A stretch of 64,000 nucleotides of DNA, from the NCBI GenBank assembly GCA_963817635.1, contig CAWFPR010000032.1:62001-126000 (forward strand), written 5' to 3'. Under the pieces are notes generated by a model. That model searched no databases and was not told the DNA's origin. It was given only the letters and a program-made list of their open reading frames with translations. Shown piece by piece: positions 46,301 to 55,293 of the stretch (the first letter of the stretch is position 1; each line of letters begins with the position of its first letter). Both the position numbers and the translations under genes were made by a program. Origin of the DNA: CAWFPR01 sp963817635 (GTDB lineage Bacteria > Acidobacteriota > Vicinamibacteria > Vicinamibacterales > 2-12-FULL-66-21).

Positions 46301-47107
46301 GTGTTCCAGGGCGCCGTGATGACGCTGCTGCTGCGCCAGCTCCTCGCCGCCGAACCGCCCGGCGCACGCGATCTCGGCCGCCTGGCGCTCGTCGCCGGCA
46401 CGGCGCTCGCATTCGTCACGGTCGCGATCCCGCTGCAGCTTCGTCACCAGTGGATCACGATCGGCTGGGCGCTCGAGGCGGCCGCGCTCGTGTGGCTCCA
46501 CGGGCGGATTCGGCATCGTGGACTCATCGGCACGGCCGCCGCGCTTTTTGGTACGGTCTTCGTGCGGCTCGCACTCAACCCCGGTGTGCTCCTGTACGAG
46601 CCGCGCGGGCCGATGCGTATCGTGAACTGGTATCTCTACGCGTACGTGATCTGCGCCGTGGCGTTCCTGGTTGCCGCCTGGTGGCTCGCGCGCCGCGGCG
46701 ATTCTGGCGACGCCCTCGCCACGACGCTCGCGCGCTGGCTGCCGGCAGGCGCGGTCATCCTGCTGTTCCTGCTGCTCAACATCGAGATCGCCGACTACTA
46801 CGCCACCGGGGCCGCGATCGTGTTCCGTTTCGGCGTCACCGTGTCGCAGGATCTGACCTACACAATCGGCTGGCTGATCTTCGGGATGGCGCTGCTCGGC
46901 GTGTGCATCTACATCCGTTCGCACCCAGGCCGCATCGCCGCGCTGGCGCTCATCGCAGTCACGACGTTCAAGTGCTTCTTGTACGACCTTGGCTCGCTCG
47001 TGGGCCTCTACCGCGTCGCCTCGTTCGTCGGCCTCGCGACGGCGCTCGCGCTCGTGTCGCTCGCACTGCAGAAATATGTGCTCGCGAAGCCGGAGGCGGA
47101 GCGATGA
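43313..47107 (+). CDS. Large polytopic DUF2339 membrane protein
   Basis: About 1,264 residues. N-terminal helix (MEFLFLALIALGVPFVLPIVSWV), a coiled segment (RARLETVEKLLTDQAAAIRRLEGLV) and a roughly 150-residue Pro/Ala-rich linker. From GVKLFSAIAGIALVLAAVFFLRYSIEHGWLQPPIRVAIG onward there are some two dozen membrane helices. The motif WENLVGVKLFSAIAGIALVLA and the SIEHGW motif are characteristic of DUF2339. Function unknown. The start is GTG 43313 because it begins the first helix. It overlaps the DUF3999-like gene by ATGA, a conserved pairing in many bacteria. Confidence 0.88.
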   Translation: MEFLFLALIALGVPFVLPIVSWVSARRTRARLETVEKLLTDQAAAIRRLEGLVGSSRGPAGAEVPASSVERPPAVSSPAAPAGTAAPPVAPPPASPPARPSPLATPPLVSRAPVPPPAPRPAVPPAQVPVVDDARRPAAERPPTVVTPPAAATATPKPPFTPPRPPVTPIIRPPAPPFDWENLVGVKLFSAIAGIALVLAAVFFLRYSIEHGWLQPPIRVAIGIAVAIALLAACELKAARRYPATANALDAAAIAILFATFFAAHALWNLIPSLVAFVLLAVVTALAVLLSIRRGSLFIAVLGLLGGFATPALLSSGANQPIPLFAYLVLLNVGLAWVAYRQRWPVLSVLTLVLTTVYQWGWVFRFLDASQMPLAMGIFAVFPAIAMAALVLARPRAGTGGDGAFAPTALAAAMMPLLFAAYLSAIPAYGAHPALLFGFLFFVDAGLLAISVVRRDGSLHAAGAVSTVVVMAVWLAASYVHRGAVVALGASVVLAGLYSLGGAIARRVGRPFEGAADSAGYAAPLLLVVPMVIPQIDPATANPWPLVFAALPILLLSAWRAVVEGRGGLYFTAAFLAVGVQASWSAVHLDIDRLGTAVRLYALFGVVSLAVPVIARRVRRPLEPRSGAGVVLIASLGLLLFLSSGPIAPAALWALALLLAILNAGLFVEAAAGELPMLSIVGSAVSWVILAGWWTRAAGAVGILPSLAVLGSLSLVTLAGHTWEFAQVRAARVAAVGTGFTRGLFLALGGHLFLLFLVTNPAWSLPPWPWMATLGLLTLAMSCAALFTGVAALHAAGAIAAASVVVFWTPSASEPWLSTGILASIVVSLYAAAWMVVDARVGSARRTAGVVDDTVPVAAGAALVAGEVTAVLAVATGDVVFPLVIGAHLFNLSALLGLAWRWRWRHVAPFAVLLAAAALVVQAGHPGELAIRWPQLLALAGAILFVFVAYPLGVARGARGARDPYVAAVLASAVCFLAGKAALEAGGYGWMVGALPVFQGAVMTLLLRQLLAAEPPGARDLGRLALVAGTALAFVTVAIPLQLRHQWITIGWALEAAALVWLHGRIRHRGLIGTAAALFGTVFVRLALNPGVLLYEPRGPMRIVNWYLYAYVICAVAFLVAAWWLARRGDSGDALATTLARWLPAGAVILLFLLLNIEIADYYATGAAIVFRFGVTVSQDLTYTIGWLIFGMALLGVCIYIRSHPGRIAALALIAVTTFKCFLYDLGSLVGLYRVASFVGLATALALVSLALQKYVLAKPEAER

Positions 47108-48046
47108 CGCGGACGTCGCTGCCGGCCGTCCTCGCGCTCGCGGTGACAGCCGCCGCGCAACCTCCTTCACCGGGCGCGGTACTGGACCCGTCGGCGTTCA
47201 CATACGCCCGTGCGATTGCCGCGGGGCCCGCGGCCCTCGTCGAACTGCCGCTCGACGCCGCCGTGCTCGCGCACAGCCGCGGGCCCTCAAGGCATTTCGC
47301 GGACGTGCGCATCGTCGACGGCGCCAACCGTCAGGTGCAGTACCTGCTCAAACAGGACATGTCGGATCTGGTCTGGCGCTCAGTTCGCGGCCGTGGCCGA
47401 CGTGCCGGAGGCGCTGGCCTCGGCGTCCGGACATACGCGCACGACATACGCCGTCGAGATGCCTTATCCCGGCCTGCCGGATGCCTACCTCCTCCTATCC
47501 ACCTCGGAGGTCAACGCGTTCCGCCGTACCGTGCAGGCGAGCGTCGAGCATCCGGCCGACCGCCGACACCGCGACCGCTGGGTGGAGGTGCTCGACATTC
47601 GTGAGTGGACCTGCTGCAACGACGTGCCGCTCGCCCTCTCGCTCGGCGCCGCAGGGCCCGCCTCGACGAGGATACTGGTGACGCTCGACGAAGGAGACAA
47701 TGCGCCCCTGCCGATCACCAGTGTGGCGCTGACGCTGCCCGGCTGGCGCGCGCGGTTCTACCGGCCGGCGAATGAGCCGCTCCGTCTGCTCTATGGCAAC
47801 GCGGACGCCCGCGCCCCCGTTTACGATCTCGCACTGATGCGCGCGGCGGTGATGAACGACCAGGCGGAGGAGGTCCTGCCGGAGCCCGAGGTTGCGCGGA
47901 AAGGAGAATCGGCGGCAATCCTGTCTCCCGCCGTCTTCTGGGGATTCCTGATCGCCGCCGTGCTGGTGCTGATCGCGCTCGTCGTACGACTCGCTACTTC
48001 GCGCCCTTCTGCAGATCCGCCGCCACCTTCTGCACCTCGTCCATGA
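47104..48046 (+). CDS. DUF3999-like exported/membrane-anchored protein (single-base frameshift)
   Basis: About 314 residues: a short signal peptide (MTRTSLPAVLALAVTAAAQPP), a beta-rich extracytoplasmic domain (AALVELPLDAAVLAHSRGP, FADVRIVDGANRQVQYLLK, RWVEVLDIREWTCCNDVPLALS, ARFYRPANEPLRLLYGNADARAPVYDLAL) and a C-terminal helix (ILSPAVFWGFLIAAVLVLIALVVRL). An extra base near 47382 must be skipped (DLVW joins AQFAAVADVPEALASASG). It is the partner of DUF2339. It ends 53 bases inside the convergent M19 gene, so the true 3' end may be shorter by another small error. Confidence 0.82.
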
Positions 48047-49412
48047 CGCGCAGCAGGTTGCCGCTCCAGATCTTGGCGATCTGCTCCTCGGTATAGCCGC
48101 GGCGCACGAGTTCGAGCGTGACGTTGAACGTCTCGCCCGCGTCGTTCCAGCCTTCCACGCCGCCGCCGCCGTCGAAGTCCGACGAGATGCCGACGTGGTC
48201 GATGCCGACTTTCTTCACGGCGTAGTCGATGTGATCGACGAAGTCCTGCACCGTCGCGCGCGTCGGCGGCGGGAACTTCGCGTCGATCGCCGCCACTTTC
48301 GCCTGGAGGTCGGCGCGCTGCTCGTCGGTCAGGCCGGCCAGCGCATTCGCCGCCGCCCCGCCGCCCTGGCGTCCTCGGCCCTGTGCCGCAGCCGCGGCCG
48401 GTGGGGGCGTGCCCGCCGCTGGCGGCGCGCCGGCCCCTGCCGCGCGTCCCCGGCCCCCGCCGCCGCGCCCGCTGCCGAGCGGCGTGCCCTTCGGCAGCTT
48501 GAACTCGTCGCGCAGATCGTCGAGCGCCCTCCTGCGCTCCGGTGAATCCGTCTTGACGTAGGTGGCGAAGGCGACGACCTGGATCACGCCGCCGTTCTTC
48601 TTCAGCGCGGCCAGTTGCTCGTCGTCCAGGTTGCGGCTGACGTCGGCGAGCGCCCGGACGGCCGAGTGCGACGCGATGATTGGCGCCTTCGTGATCTGCA
48701 GCGTCTGCATCATCGACGCCTTCGACGGATGCGAGACGTCCATCATGATGCCCAGCCGGTTCGCCTCCGCCACGACCTGCTTCCCGAGCGGAGACAGCCC
48801 GTTCCACTTCCAGCCCTCGACTTCGCCCGTATTCGAGTCCGAGAGCTGGCTGTGTCCGTTGTGCGCCAGCGAGAGGTACCGGGCGCCGCGATCGTAGAAC
48901 TCCTTCATTCGCGCGAGGGCCGTGGCCGGGTCGTCCCCGAGCGGATAGCCGTTCTCGACCCCGATGAGCGCCACCTTCCGGCCGCTCGCCGCGATCCGCC
49001 GGACGTCGGCCGAGGTGAGCGCCAGCCCGATCTTGTCCGGCGCAATCTGCTCGGTGAGCCTGTGGATCGCGTCGAACTTCTCGATCGCCTGCTTGTAGGC
49101 GTTCTCGTACCCTTCGGGCGTCAGCGGCCCCTGGCCGGTGTAGACGATGAAGAACGAGGCGTCGAGGCCGCCGGCGAACATCTTCGGCAGGTTGACCTTG
49201 TTGCCGAGGTCCTGGGTGTAGTTGCGCTCGGCGGTGAAGTTGTTCGCGTTGATGTCGTCGTGCGTGTCGAGCGTGATGACCTTGTCGTGAATCGCGCGCG
49301 CCTTCCTGACGAGCGCGTCGTCCGGTTGCGGCGCCTGTGCGGCGGCAGGGATGCCGGATGGAAGCGCGCCGAGCACCAGGGCCGCGGCCAGGGCGAGAGA
49401 TGTCCGTGTCAT
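47994..49412 (-). CDS. Exported membrane dipeptidase, peptidase family M19
   Basis: A 472-residue renal-dipeptidase-like zinc enzyme. Signal peptide (MTRTSLALAAALVLGALPSGIPAAAQA). Zinc ligands are visible: LDTHDDI (H51, D53), LIGVENGYPLG (E153), MMDVSHPS (H228), IIASHSAVRAL (H249), and the C-terminal DHVGISSDFDGGGGVEGW supplies the Asp. A low-complexity Gly/Arg/Ala/Pro loop (313-356) lies in a region where family members have a short turn. Acts on dipeptides in the periplasm or at the surface. Convergent with the DUF3999-like gene, with a 53-base overlap. Confidence 0.93.
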   Translation of the reverse strand: MTRTSLALAAALVLGALPSGIPAAAQAPQPDDALVRKARAIHDKVITLDTHDDINANNFTAERNYTQDLGNKVNLPKMFAGGLDASFFIVYTGQGPLTPEGYENAYKQAIEKFDAIHRLTEQIAPDKIGLALTSADVRRIAASGRKVALIGVENGYPLGDDPATALARMKEFYDRGARYLSLAHNGHSQLSDSNTGEVEGWKWNGLSPLGKQVVAEANRLGIMMDVSHPSKASMMQTLQITKAPIIASHSAVRALADVSRNLDDEQLAALKKNGGVIQVVAFATYVKTDSPERRRALDDLRDEFKLPKGTPLGSGRGGGGRGRAAGAGAPPAAGTPPPAAAAAQGRGRQGGGAAANALAGLTDEQRADLQAKVAAIDAKFPPPTRATVQDFVDHIDYAVKKVGIDHVGISSDFDGGGGVEGWNDAGETFNVTLELVRRGYTEEQIAKIWSGNLLRVMDEVQKVAADLQKGAK

Positions 49413-49606
49413 GTCACTCCTCCGGTCCTGATGGTGCAGGATCCGTGCGGGTTCAGCCGGGGCCGGCGCCGCCGGCGGCCGGCCGACGCCGTCTGTAGCG
49501 TTCGACCGAGCGCCCGTGGCTGTCGTTGAGTGGAATCGGGGCCGGCTCCCGCCCGGTCGGCGGTGCGCGACGACTCACCCTCCGCGCCAGAGTGTAGCCG
49601 ATTTCG
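49413..49606. other. Intergenic region upstream of the M19 gene, no gene seen
   Basis: It holds the M19 leader and a GC-rich stretch with the palindromic cluster CCGGCGCCGCCGGCGGCCGG. No convincing reading frame. To its right begins an ADOP remnant. Confidence 0.5.
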
Positions 49607-49677
49607 TCAGTCGCGCAGGGCCATCCATCGGATCGAGGGTGGTGGCGCGGCGGGCCGGCACATAGCCAGCCGTCCCA
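49607..49677 (-). pseudogene. Orphan C-terminal tail of an ADOP-type permease
   Basis: Minus-strand reading GYVPARRATTLDPM, then (after one extra base) MALRD and a TGA, reproduces the typical ADOP end (PARRATRxDPxxALR). Only about 22 codons remain. The rest of the gene would lie where the padR promoter now is, so this is a truncated remnant rather than a gene. It is on the opposite strand to the ADOP at 50245. Confidence 0.65.
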
Positions 49678-49695
49678 CGCCTCGTCACACTCCTA

Positions 49696-49739
49696 TTGAC
49701 TTTCGATAGGAGTGGCGGTTTCATATCGAAAGTTCGATA
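49696..49739 (+). promoter_or_regulatory. padR promoter with PadR-type palindromic operator
   Basis: -35 TTGACT (49696-49701), a weak -10 in TTCATATC and the perfect palindrome TATCGAA-AG-TTCGATA (49724-49739). An extra half-site TTTCGATAGG lies at 49701-49710. The operator overlaps the -10 and start region, as expected for PadR autorepression. The sequence then runs into AGGAG, the SD of padR. Confidence 0.75.
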
Positions 49740-49749
49740 GGAGATGCCC

Positions 49750-50080
49750 GTGTCCATCAAGACCGACCTGCTCCGCGGCACGCTCGACCTGCTGATCCTC
49801 CAGACGCTCACGCTCGGGCCCCAGCACGGCCTCGGCATCGCGCGCCGGATCGGCCAGGTCACGCGCGGCGCGTTCGACGTGCGGCCCGGATCGCTCTTCC
49901 CGGCCCTGCACCGGCTCGAAGAAAAGGGCTGGCTCGCCTCGGAGTGGGGCGACTCGGAAAACAACCGCAAGGCGAAGTACTACGCGAATCACCGCCGCCG
50001 GGCGGAGGCAGCTCCGCGCCGAAACCGAGAACTGGGACCGCATCAGCGTGGCGATCGGGCGCGCGCTCAAGGTGACCTAG
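49750..50080 (+). CDS. PadR family transcriptional regulator (single-base frameshift)
   Basis: About 110 residues of winged helix: SIKTDLLRGTLDLLILQTLTLGPQHGLGIARRIGQ, FDVRPGSLFPALHRLEEKGWLASEWGDSENNRKAKYY. Then, after one extra base near 49987, come ITAAGRRQLRAETENWDRIS and VAIGRALKVT. The ITAAGRRQL dimerisation helix is standard. GTG 49750 is preferred over ATG 49744 because the SD AGGAG directly abuts the ATG but lies 6 bases from the GTG. PadR proteins of this type commonly precede an ADOP in acidobacteria and probably repress the pair through the palindrome just upstream. Confidence 0.88.
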
Positions 50081-50242
50081 TCCCCTGGAAGCGTGTTGGT
50101 TCACACAATTCCCGGGCGGGGCATCCCGGCTCGCGGCGTTGCGGCTCGCTCAAATATGCCCAATATTCTCGCTCGTCGCGCCTTGCGACCCGGGCGCCGC
50201 GCTCCGGGACTTGTGCAACCCATCACGCTTCCAGGGGACTAG
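50077..50242. repeat. 166-bp fold-back (MITE-like) element between padR and its ADOP
   Basis: The ends are a 19-bp perfect inverted repeat (50077-50095 and 50224-50242; CTAGTCCCCTGGAAGCGTG and its complement). The pairing continues imperfectly inward (TTGGTTCACACAATTCCCGGG with CCGGGACTTGTGCAACCCA, then CCCGGCTCGCG with CGCGCCTTGCGACCCGGG) to an AT-rich apex around ATATGCCCAATATT. The padR stop codon lies inside the left arm; the ADOP ATG is 2 bases after the right arm. No coding sense inside. Confidence 0.9.
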
Positions 50243-50244
50243 CC

Positions 50245-52905
50245 ATGGGCCTGCTGGCACGGAGCCGTAGTTTCGTCAGGAACCTGTTCCGCCGCTCTCG
50301 CGTCGAACGCGCGCTCGACGACGAGTTGCGAGGGTACCTGGAGCTGCTCGAGGACGAGCACATCGCCCGCGGGCTGTCGCCCGAGGCGGCCCGGCGAGCC
50401 GCGCGGGTCGAGGTCGGCGGCGTCGAACAGGTCAAGGAGCACGTACGTGCGGCGCGAACGGGCGCGCTCGTCGGGCACCTGATCCAGGACGTACGCTATG
50501 CGGCGCGCACGCTGCGGCGCGCTCCCGGGTTCACGGCTGTCACAATCGTGACGCTTGCGCTCGGCATCGGCGCCAACACCGCCCTGTTCAGCATCGTCGA
50601 CGCGCTGCTCTTCAGGCCGCTGCCGATCGCCAATCCGGAGCGGATCATGACGCTCTATCGCGGTGCGACCGGTTCGAACAGCGCCTTTTCGTACCTCGAC
50701 TATCTCGACTACCGCGCCGAGCGCCGGCAGTTCGACGGGTTTGCCGCCTGGGGCGGCGGCAACCGGGCCTGGTTCCGGAATGGCGGCGACCTCGAGCGCG
50801 TGGATGTGCAGATGGTCAGCGGCAACTACTTCGACGTGCTCGGAGTCGGGCCGGCGGCCGGACGGATGTTCGTCGAGGCGGACGACGACTTCGCGGCGCC
50901 GCGTCCGGTGGCTGTCATTTCGGATGAGCTGTGGCGCACGAAGTTCAGCGCGGATCCACAGGTGGCCGGCCGCGGCTTCACGCTCGGGGGGCAGACGTTC
51001 ACCGTCATCGGCCGCGCGCCAGCGGGATTCAAGGGGTTGTCAGCTGATGCGCCGCCCGATCTCTGGGTGCCGTTCGCAGCGGTCTCCGTTCTCGAGCCCG
51101 GGTGGAACATCCGCGATCGGCACGAGATCTGGCTGTCGATCGTGGCCCGGCTGCGGTCCGGGATCGACGTGCACGGGGCTCAGGCCTCGCTGCAGCCGAT
51201 CGCGGCGCGCATCGGGATCGAACTGCCGGGAGACGCCGACGCCGCGGTGCGGCTGGTGCCGGCGAGCGCCTCCGTGTCCGATCCCGACGCCCGGGCCGCC
51301 TCGCTGCGGGTCGCTTCGATGGTGATGGGTATTGTCGGGTGCATTCTGCTCATCGCGTGCGGCAACGTGGCCAGTCTCGTCCTCGCTCGCGGCGCGGCGC
51401 GTGCGCGCGAACTCGCCGTCCGCCTGGCGATCGGCGCGACCCGCGGCCGCGTGGTGCGACAGGTCGTGACGGAAAGCGTGGTCCTGGCGGCGGCTGGCGG
51501 GGTGGCCGGCCTTGTCGTGTCTTACTGGACCGCCGGTTTCCTCGTGTCGCTCGCCCCCGCGACGGCGATTCCCCCGGGCATCGACATCACGATCGACTGG
51601 CGCGTGATGGCGTTCGCGGGTGCGCTGTCGCTCGCGACAGGCGTGATCTTCGGCGCGGCGCCCGCGTGGCAGCTCTCGCGTCTCGATCTGCTCGCGGTGA
51701 TGAAGGCGGGCGACCAGCGCAGCGCGTGCGGCGGCGCCGGCACCCGGATCCGCCGGGCGATGGTCGTGGCTCAGGTCGCGCTGTCGGTCGTGCTGCTGGT
51801 CGGCGCGTCGCTCTTCGTCCGCACCCTCGCGGCTGCCCGCGCGGTCCGGTCCGGCTACGACACGAGCCATGTGCTCCTCGTCGCGCTCGATCTGTCCGTG
51901 GCACGGACGTCGCCCGCCGATTCCCTCCGCACCGTGTCGCGAATCGTCGAGCGCGTGGCAGCCATTCCGGGGGTCGCCTCCTCGAGCCTCGGCCAGATTG
52001 TCCCGTTCAGCGGCTCGCTCATTCAGCGGCCCGCGGTGCCTGAAGGGGTCCCATCGACCGACGAGGACATGGTGCCCTACAACGTGGTGGGGGAGGGTTA
52101 CTTCGGAACGCTCGGCATGACGCTGCGGGGCCGGGACTTCCTGGCGACCGACGACGAAGCCGCGCCGAGGGTCGTCGTGATCAACGAAACGCTCGCCCGC
52201 AGGATCTGGCCCGGCGAAAACGCGATTGGCAGACGTCTCCAGTTGCCGCTCAGGAGCCCGGGGCCCCCCTACGAAGTAATCGGCGTGGTATCGGACGGCA
52301 GGTACGTGAGTCCGACGGAGGCGCAGCGTCCTTTTCTGTACCTGCCCGTTGCTCAGAACTTCAGGCCTCGGCTGACCCTTCACGTGCGGACGAACGGATC
52401 GCCCGCGGCGTTCGTCGCGCCGGTGCGGAGCGCCATCCGCTCGGTGTCGGCCGACCTGCCGGCCTACAATCCGGCCACGCTCGACGACTATCTGTCGCAG
52501 TCGCTGGCCAGGGAGCGGCTGATCGCGCGCCTGCTCGCGGCCTTCGGCGGCATGGCGCTGCTGATCGCGGCGGTGGGCATCTACGGAATCCTCGCCTTCG
52601 GGGTGGCGCGCCGCACGCGCGAAATGGGCGTCCGCATGGCCCTCGGGGCGCAGCCATCGGACCTGGTGCGGATGGTCGTGCGCCAGAGTGCCGCCCTGAT
52701 CGCCGCAGGATTGTCCCTCGGCGTGGTGTGCGCGCTGCTGCTGACGCGTCTGGTGAAGGCCTTCCTCTTCGGCGTGACTCCCAGCGACCCGCCGGCGTTT
52801 GCCGCCGCCGTGGTCATCCTCTGCGCAGTCGCGCTCGTCGCAACCTGCGTACCGGCGCGCCGGGCGACACGCATCGATCCCCTCACCGCACTCCGCAGCG
52901 AATAG
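50245..52905 (+). CDS. PadR-linked ADOP-type permease
   Basis: Intact, 886 residues. A cytosolic helical prefix of about 80 residues (RRSRVERALDDELRGYLELLEDEHIARGLSPEAARRAARVEVG) precedes the first FtsX unit (YAARTLRRAPGFTAVTIVTLALGIGANTALFSIVDALLFRPLP). A MacB core (VSGNYFDVLGVGPAAGRMF) and three helices follow, then the second unit (VGEGYFGTLGMTLRGRDFLATDDE, RLIARLLAAFGGMALLIAAVGIYGILAFGVARRTREMGVRMALGAQ), ending PARRATRIDPLTALRSE. No ATPase nearby. Together with padR it is the standard regulated ADOP unit of this phylum; the substrate is unknown. Confidence 0.93.
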   Translation: MGLLARSRSFVRNLFRRSRVERALDDELRGYLELLEDEHIARGLSPEAARRAARVEVGGVEQVKEHVRAARTGALVGHLIQDVRYAARTLRRAPGFTAVTIVTLALGIGANTALFSIVDALLFRPLPIANPERIMTLYRGATGSNSAFSYLDYLDYRAERRQFDGFAAWGGGNRAWFRNGGDLERVDVQMVSGNYFDVLGVGPAAGRMFVEADDDFAAPRPVAVISDELWRTKFSADPQVAGRGFTLGGQTFTVIGRAPAGFKGLSADAPPDLWVPFAAVSVLEPGWNIRDRHEIWLSIVARLRSGIDVHGAQASLQPIAARIGIELPGDADAAVRLVPASASVSDPDARAASLRVASMVMGIVGCILLIACGNVASLVLARGAARARELAVRLAIGATRGRVVRQVVTESVVLAAAGGVAGLVVSYWTAGFLVSLAPATAIPPGIDITIDWRVMAFAGALSLATGVIFGAAPAWQLSRLDLLAVMKAGDQRSACGGAGTRIRRAMVVAQVALSVVLLVGASLFVRTLAAARAVRSGYDTSHVLLVALDLSVARTSPADSLRTVSRIVERVAAIPGVASSSLGQIVPFSGSLIQRPAVPEGVPSTDEDMVPYNVVGEGYFGTLGMTLRGRDFLATDDEAAPRVVVINETLARRIWPGENAIGRRLQLPLRSPGPPYEVIGVVSDGRYVSPTEAQRPFLYLPVAQNFRPRLTLHVRTNGSPAAFVAPVRSAIRSVSADLPAYNPATLDDYLSQSLARERLIARLLAAFGGMALLIAAVGIYGILAFGVARRTREMGVRMALGAQPSDLVRMVVRQSAALIAAGLSLGVVCALLLTRLVKAFLFGVTPSDPPAFAAAVVILCAVALVATCVPARRATRIDPLTALRSE

Positions 52906-53045
52906 CGGTGCCCCGGTAAACGGGCGCCGCCGGGCAAGCGTCTATCAATCGCGGCCTGCCTCGTCGATAATGCACAGGGGGCGCGACCCAACCAGTCCGC
53001 CATGCCGCCCAGCCGTAACCGCCGACCGTTCAAGGAGACATCTAC

Positions 53046-55230
53046 GTGAACCACCGCATCACACGAATCGTCGTGCGCCTGGCGGTTGCCCTGGCGCTCG
53101 CCGCGGGCGCCCTCCAGGCCACGATCGGCGCGCAGGACCGGCTGAAAGGGATGCCGGGATACGACCAGCACCAGAAGATGAGTGCCGAGCTTCAGGGCGC
53201 CGTGACGCCAGGAACGCTCAGCGTCAGCTGGACGGACGGCAAGACATTCGAGTACGCGCGGGACGGCAGACTCTACCGGTACGACGTCGCGACGAAGACG
53301 GCCACGGACATCGGCGCCGCGCCGGCGCCCGCCGGACGTGGCGGTCGCGGCCGGGCCGGCGGACCGGCCCGTGGCCGTCAGGCCGAATCCGCCGACTCTC
53401 CCGACGGGAAGCTCAAGGCTGTCTACCGCGACCGCAATCTGTACCTCGTGGACGCGTCCGGCGGGAACGACGCGCAGATCACGACCGACGGCAGCGAGGC
53501 GGATCGCATCAAATACGGAACGGCCAGCTGGGTCTACGGCGAAGAGTTGAGCCAGACGACGGCCATGTGGTGGTCGCCCGACAGCACGAAGCTGGCTTAC
53601 TACCGGTTCGACGAGAAGCGGGTGCCCGACTATTTCCTTCAGCTCGACCAGACGAAGATCCAGAGCATCGTGGACACGGAGGCGTACCCGAAAGCCGGCG
53701 CCCCCAACCCGGTGGTCGACCTGTTCGTCTACGACGTGGCGACGAAGAAGTCCACGCGCATCGACGTGCGCGACGGCAAGCCGTTCGACGACTCCGTGGT
53801 GGGCCACTACGTGTATCGCATCCAGTGGTCGCCTGACGGCCATGAGCTGCTGTTCAACCGGACGAACCGGCGCCAGAACATCCTCGAGCTGACCGCGGCC
53901 AATCCCGACACCGGCGTCACGCGTGTCGTCGTGCGTGAGGAATGGCCCACCGGCTGGATCGAGAACAACCCGACGATGATCTTCCTGAAGGATGGGAAGC
54001 GGTTCGTCTGGGAGTCGTTCCGCAACGGCTGGTCCAACTTCTACCTGTACGACCTCAGCGGGAAGCTGATTGCGCCGCTGACGAGCCACACCACGTTCGA
54101 AGCTGCCGGCATCCTGAAGATCGACGAGCCGGCCAACGTGCTCTTCTACACCGCGCGCGACGGCGACAATTTCATGAAGGTGCAGCTCCACCGCGTCGGT
54201 CTCGACGGCAAGGGGGAAACGCGGCTCACCGACCCCGCGTTCAACCACTCCGTCGGCGGTTGCCTGGCTTCGGGCGGCGGCCGGGGCGGGTTCGGCGGCG
54301 GCGCCTCGTGCGGCATCTCGCCCGACAACAAGTACTTCGTGGACGTGTATCAGACCCACGACGTCCCGCCCGCCACCCGGCTGGTCGATGCCACCAGCGG
54401 CAAGCCTGTCGCCGAGCTCGCGCAGAGCGACCTGACGAAGTTCAATGCGCTCGGGCTCAAGAAGGCCGAGATGTTCACCTACAAGGCGGCCGACGGCAAG
54501 ACGACGCTGCACGGCCTGATTCTCGTTTCCGTCGAATTTCGACCCCGCGAAGAAATACCCGGCGCTCGTCCCCGTCTACGGTGGTCCCGCCTCCGGGAGC
54601 AACACCGCGCGCGAGACGTTCGTGATGCCGAACCTCGCGGCGGAGTACGGGTTTCTGATCCTGAATCTCGATTCACGGGCCGCGCCCGGCCAGGGCAAAC
54701 GCGCGCTGGACGACATCTACCTGAAGCTGGGCCAGGTAGAAATCGACGACATGGCCGAAGGGGTGAAGGCGCTGTGGAGCCGGCCCTACTTCGACAAGAC
54801 GCGCGTGGGGATGTACGGCACGTCCTACGGCGGGTATTCCTCGGTGATGTCGATCCTGCGCCACCCGGAGGTGTATGCGGCAGCCTCTGCCTCTTCGCCC
54901 GTGACGGCGTGGTACCACTACGACTCGGTCTACACCGAGCGCTACATGTGGCTGCCCTCGGAGAACAAGGCCGGATACGAGGCGGGTTCGGCGATGACGT
55001 ACGCGAAGGACCTGAAGGGACGGTTGATGCTGTACTACGGCACCGCCGACAACAACGTGCACCCGTCGAACATGATGCAGCTCATCACGGCGCTTCAGAC
55101 CGCGGGCAAGAGCTTCGACCTCCAGGTCGGTCCGGACCGCGGCCACTCGGGGATCAATGCCGATCGGATGATGGAGTTCTTCATCGAAAATCTGATCATG
55201 AAGCCGGCGGCATCGCCGACCAGGCCGTAG
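53046..55230 (+). CDS. Exported dipeptidyl-peptidase IV-like S9 peptidase (single-base frameshift)
   Basis: About 728 residues: signal peptide, beta-propeller (including WVYGEELSQTTAMWWSPDSTKLAYYRFDE, the DPP-IV-type Glu loop that binds substrate N-termini) and an alpha/beta hydrolase with Ser in MYGTSYGGYSSVM, Asp in YYGTADNNVHPSN and His in DRGHSGIN. An extra base near 54525 interrupts the link (TTLHGLI joins SNFDPAKKYPALVPVYGGP). A Gly/Arg loop at about 93-112 (APAGRGGRGRAGGPARGRQ). Start GTG 53046 with AAGGAG 9 bases upstream. Likely cleaves Xaa-Pro dipeptides from peptide N-termini outside the cytoplasm. Confidence 0.9.
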
Positions 55231-55293
55231 CCGCGCACGCTTCAGCAGGCGAGGCCGGTCCACGCGGCCGGCCTCGTCCCTTTCCCTTCCGCA

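Noticed and set aside
44684..47170. 828-codon leftward frame opposite the DUF2339 gene
   Set aside because: Composition is dominated by Arg/Glu/His from antisense of hydrophobic codons, with no domain; the DUF2339 reading has family motifs.
49744..49746. ATG 49744 as padR start
   Set aside because: The SD directly abuts the ATG, leaving no spacer; GTG 49750 has normal spacing and gives the standard SIKTDLLRGTL start.
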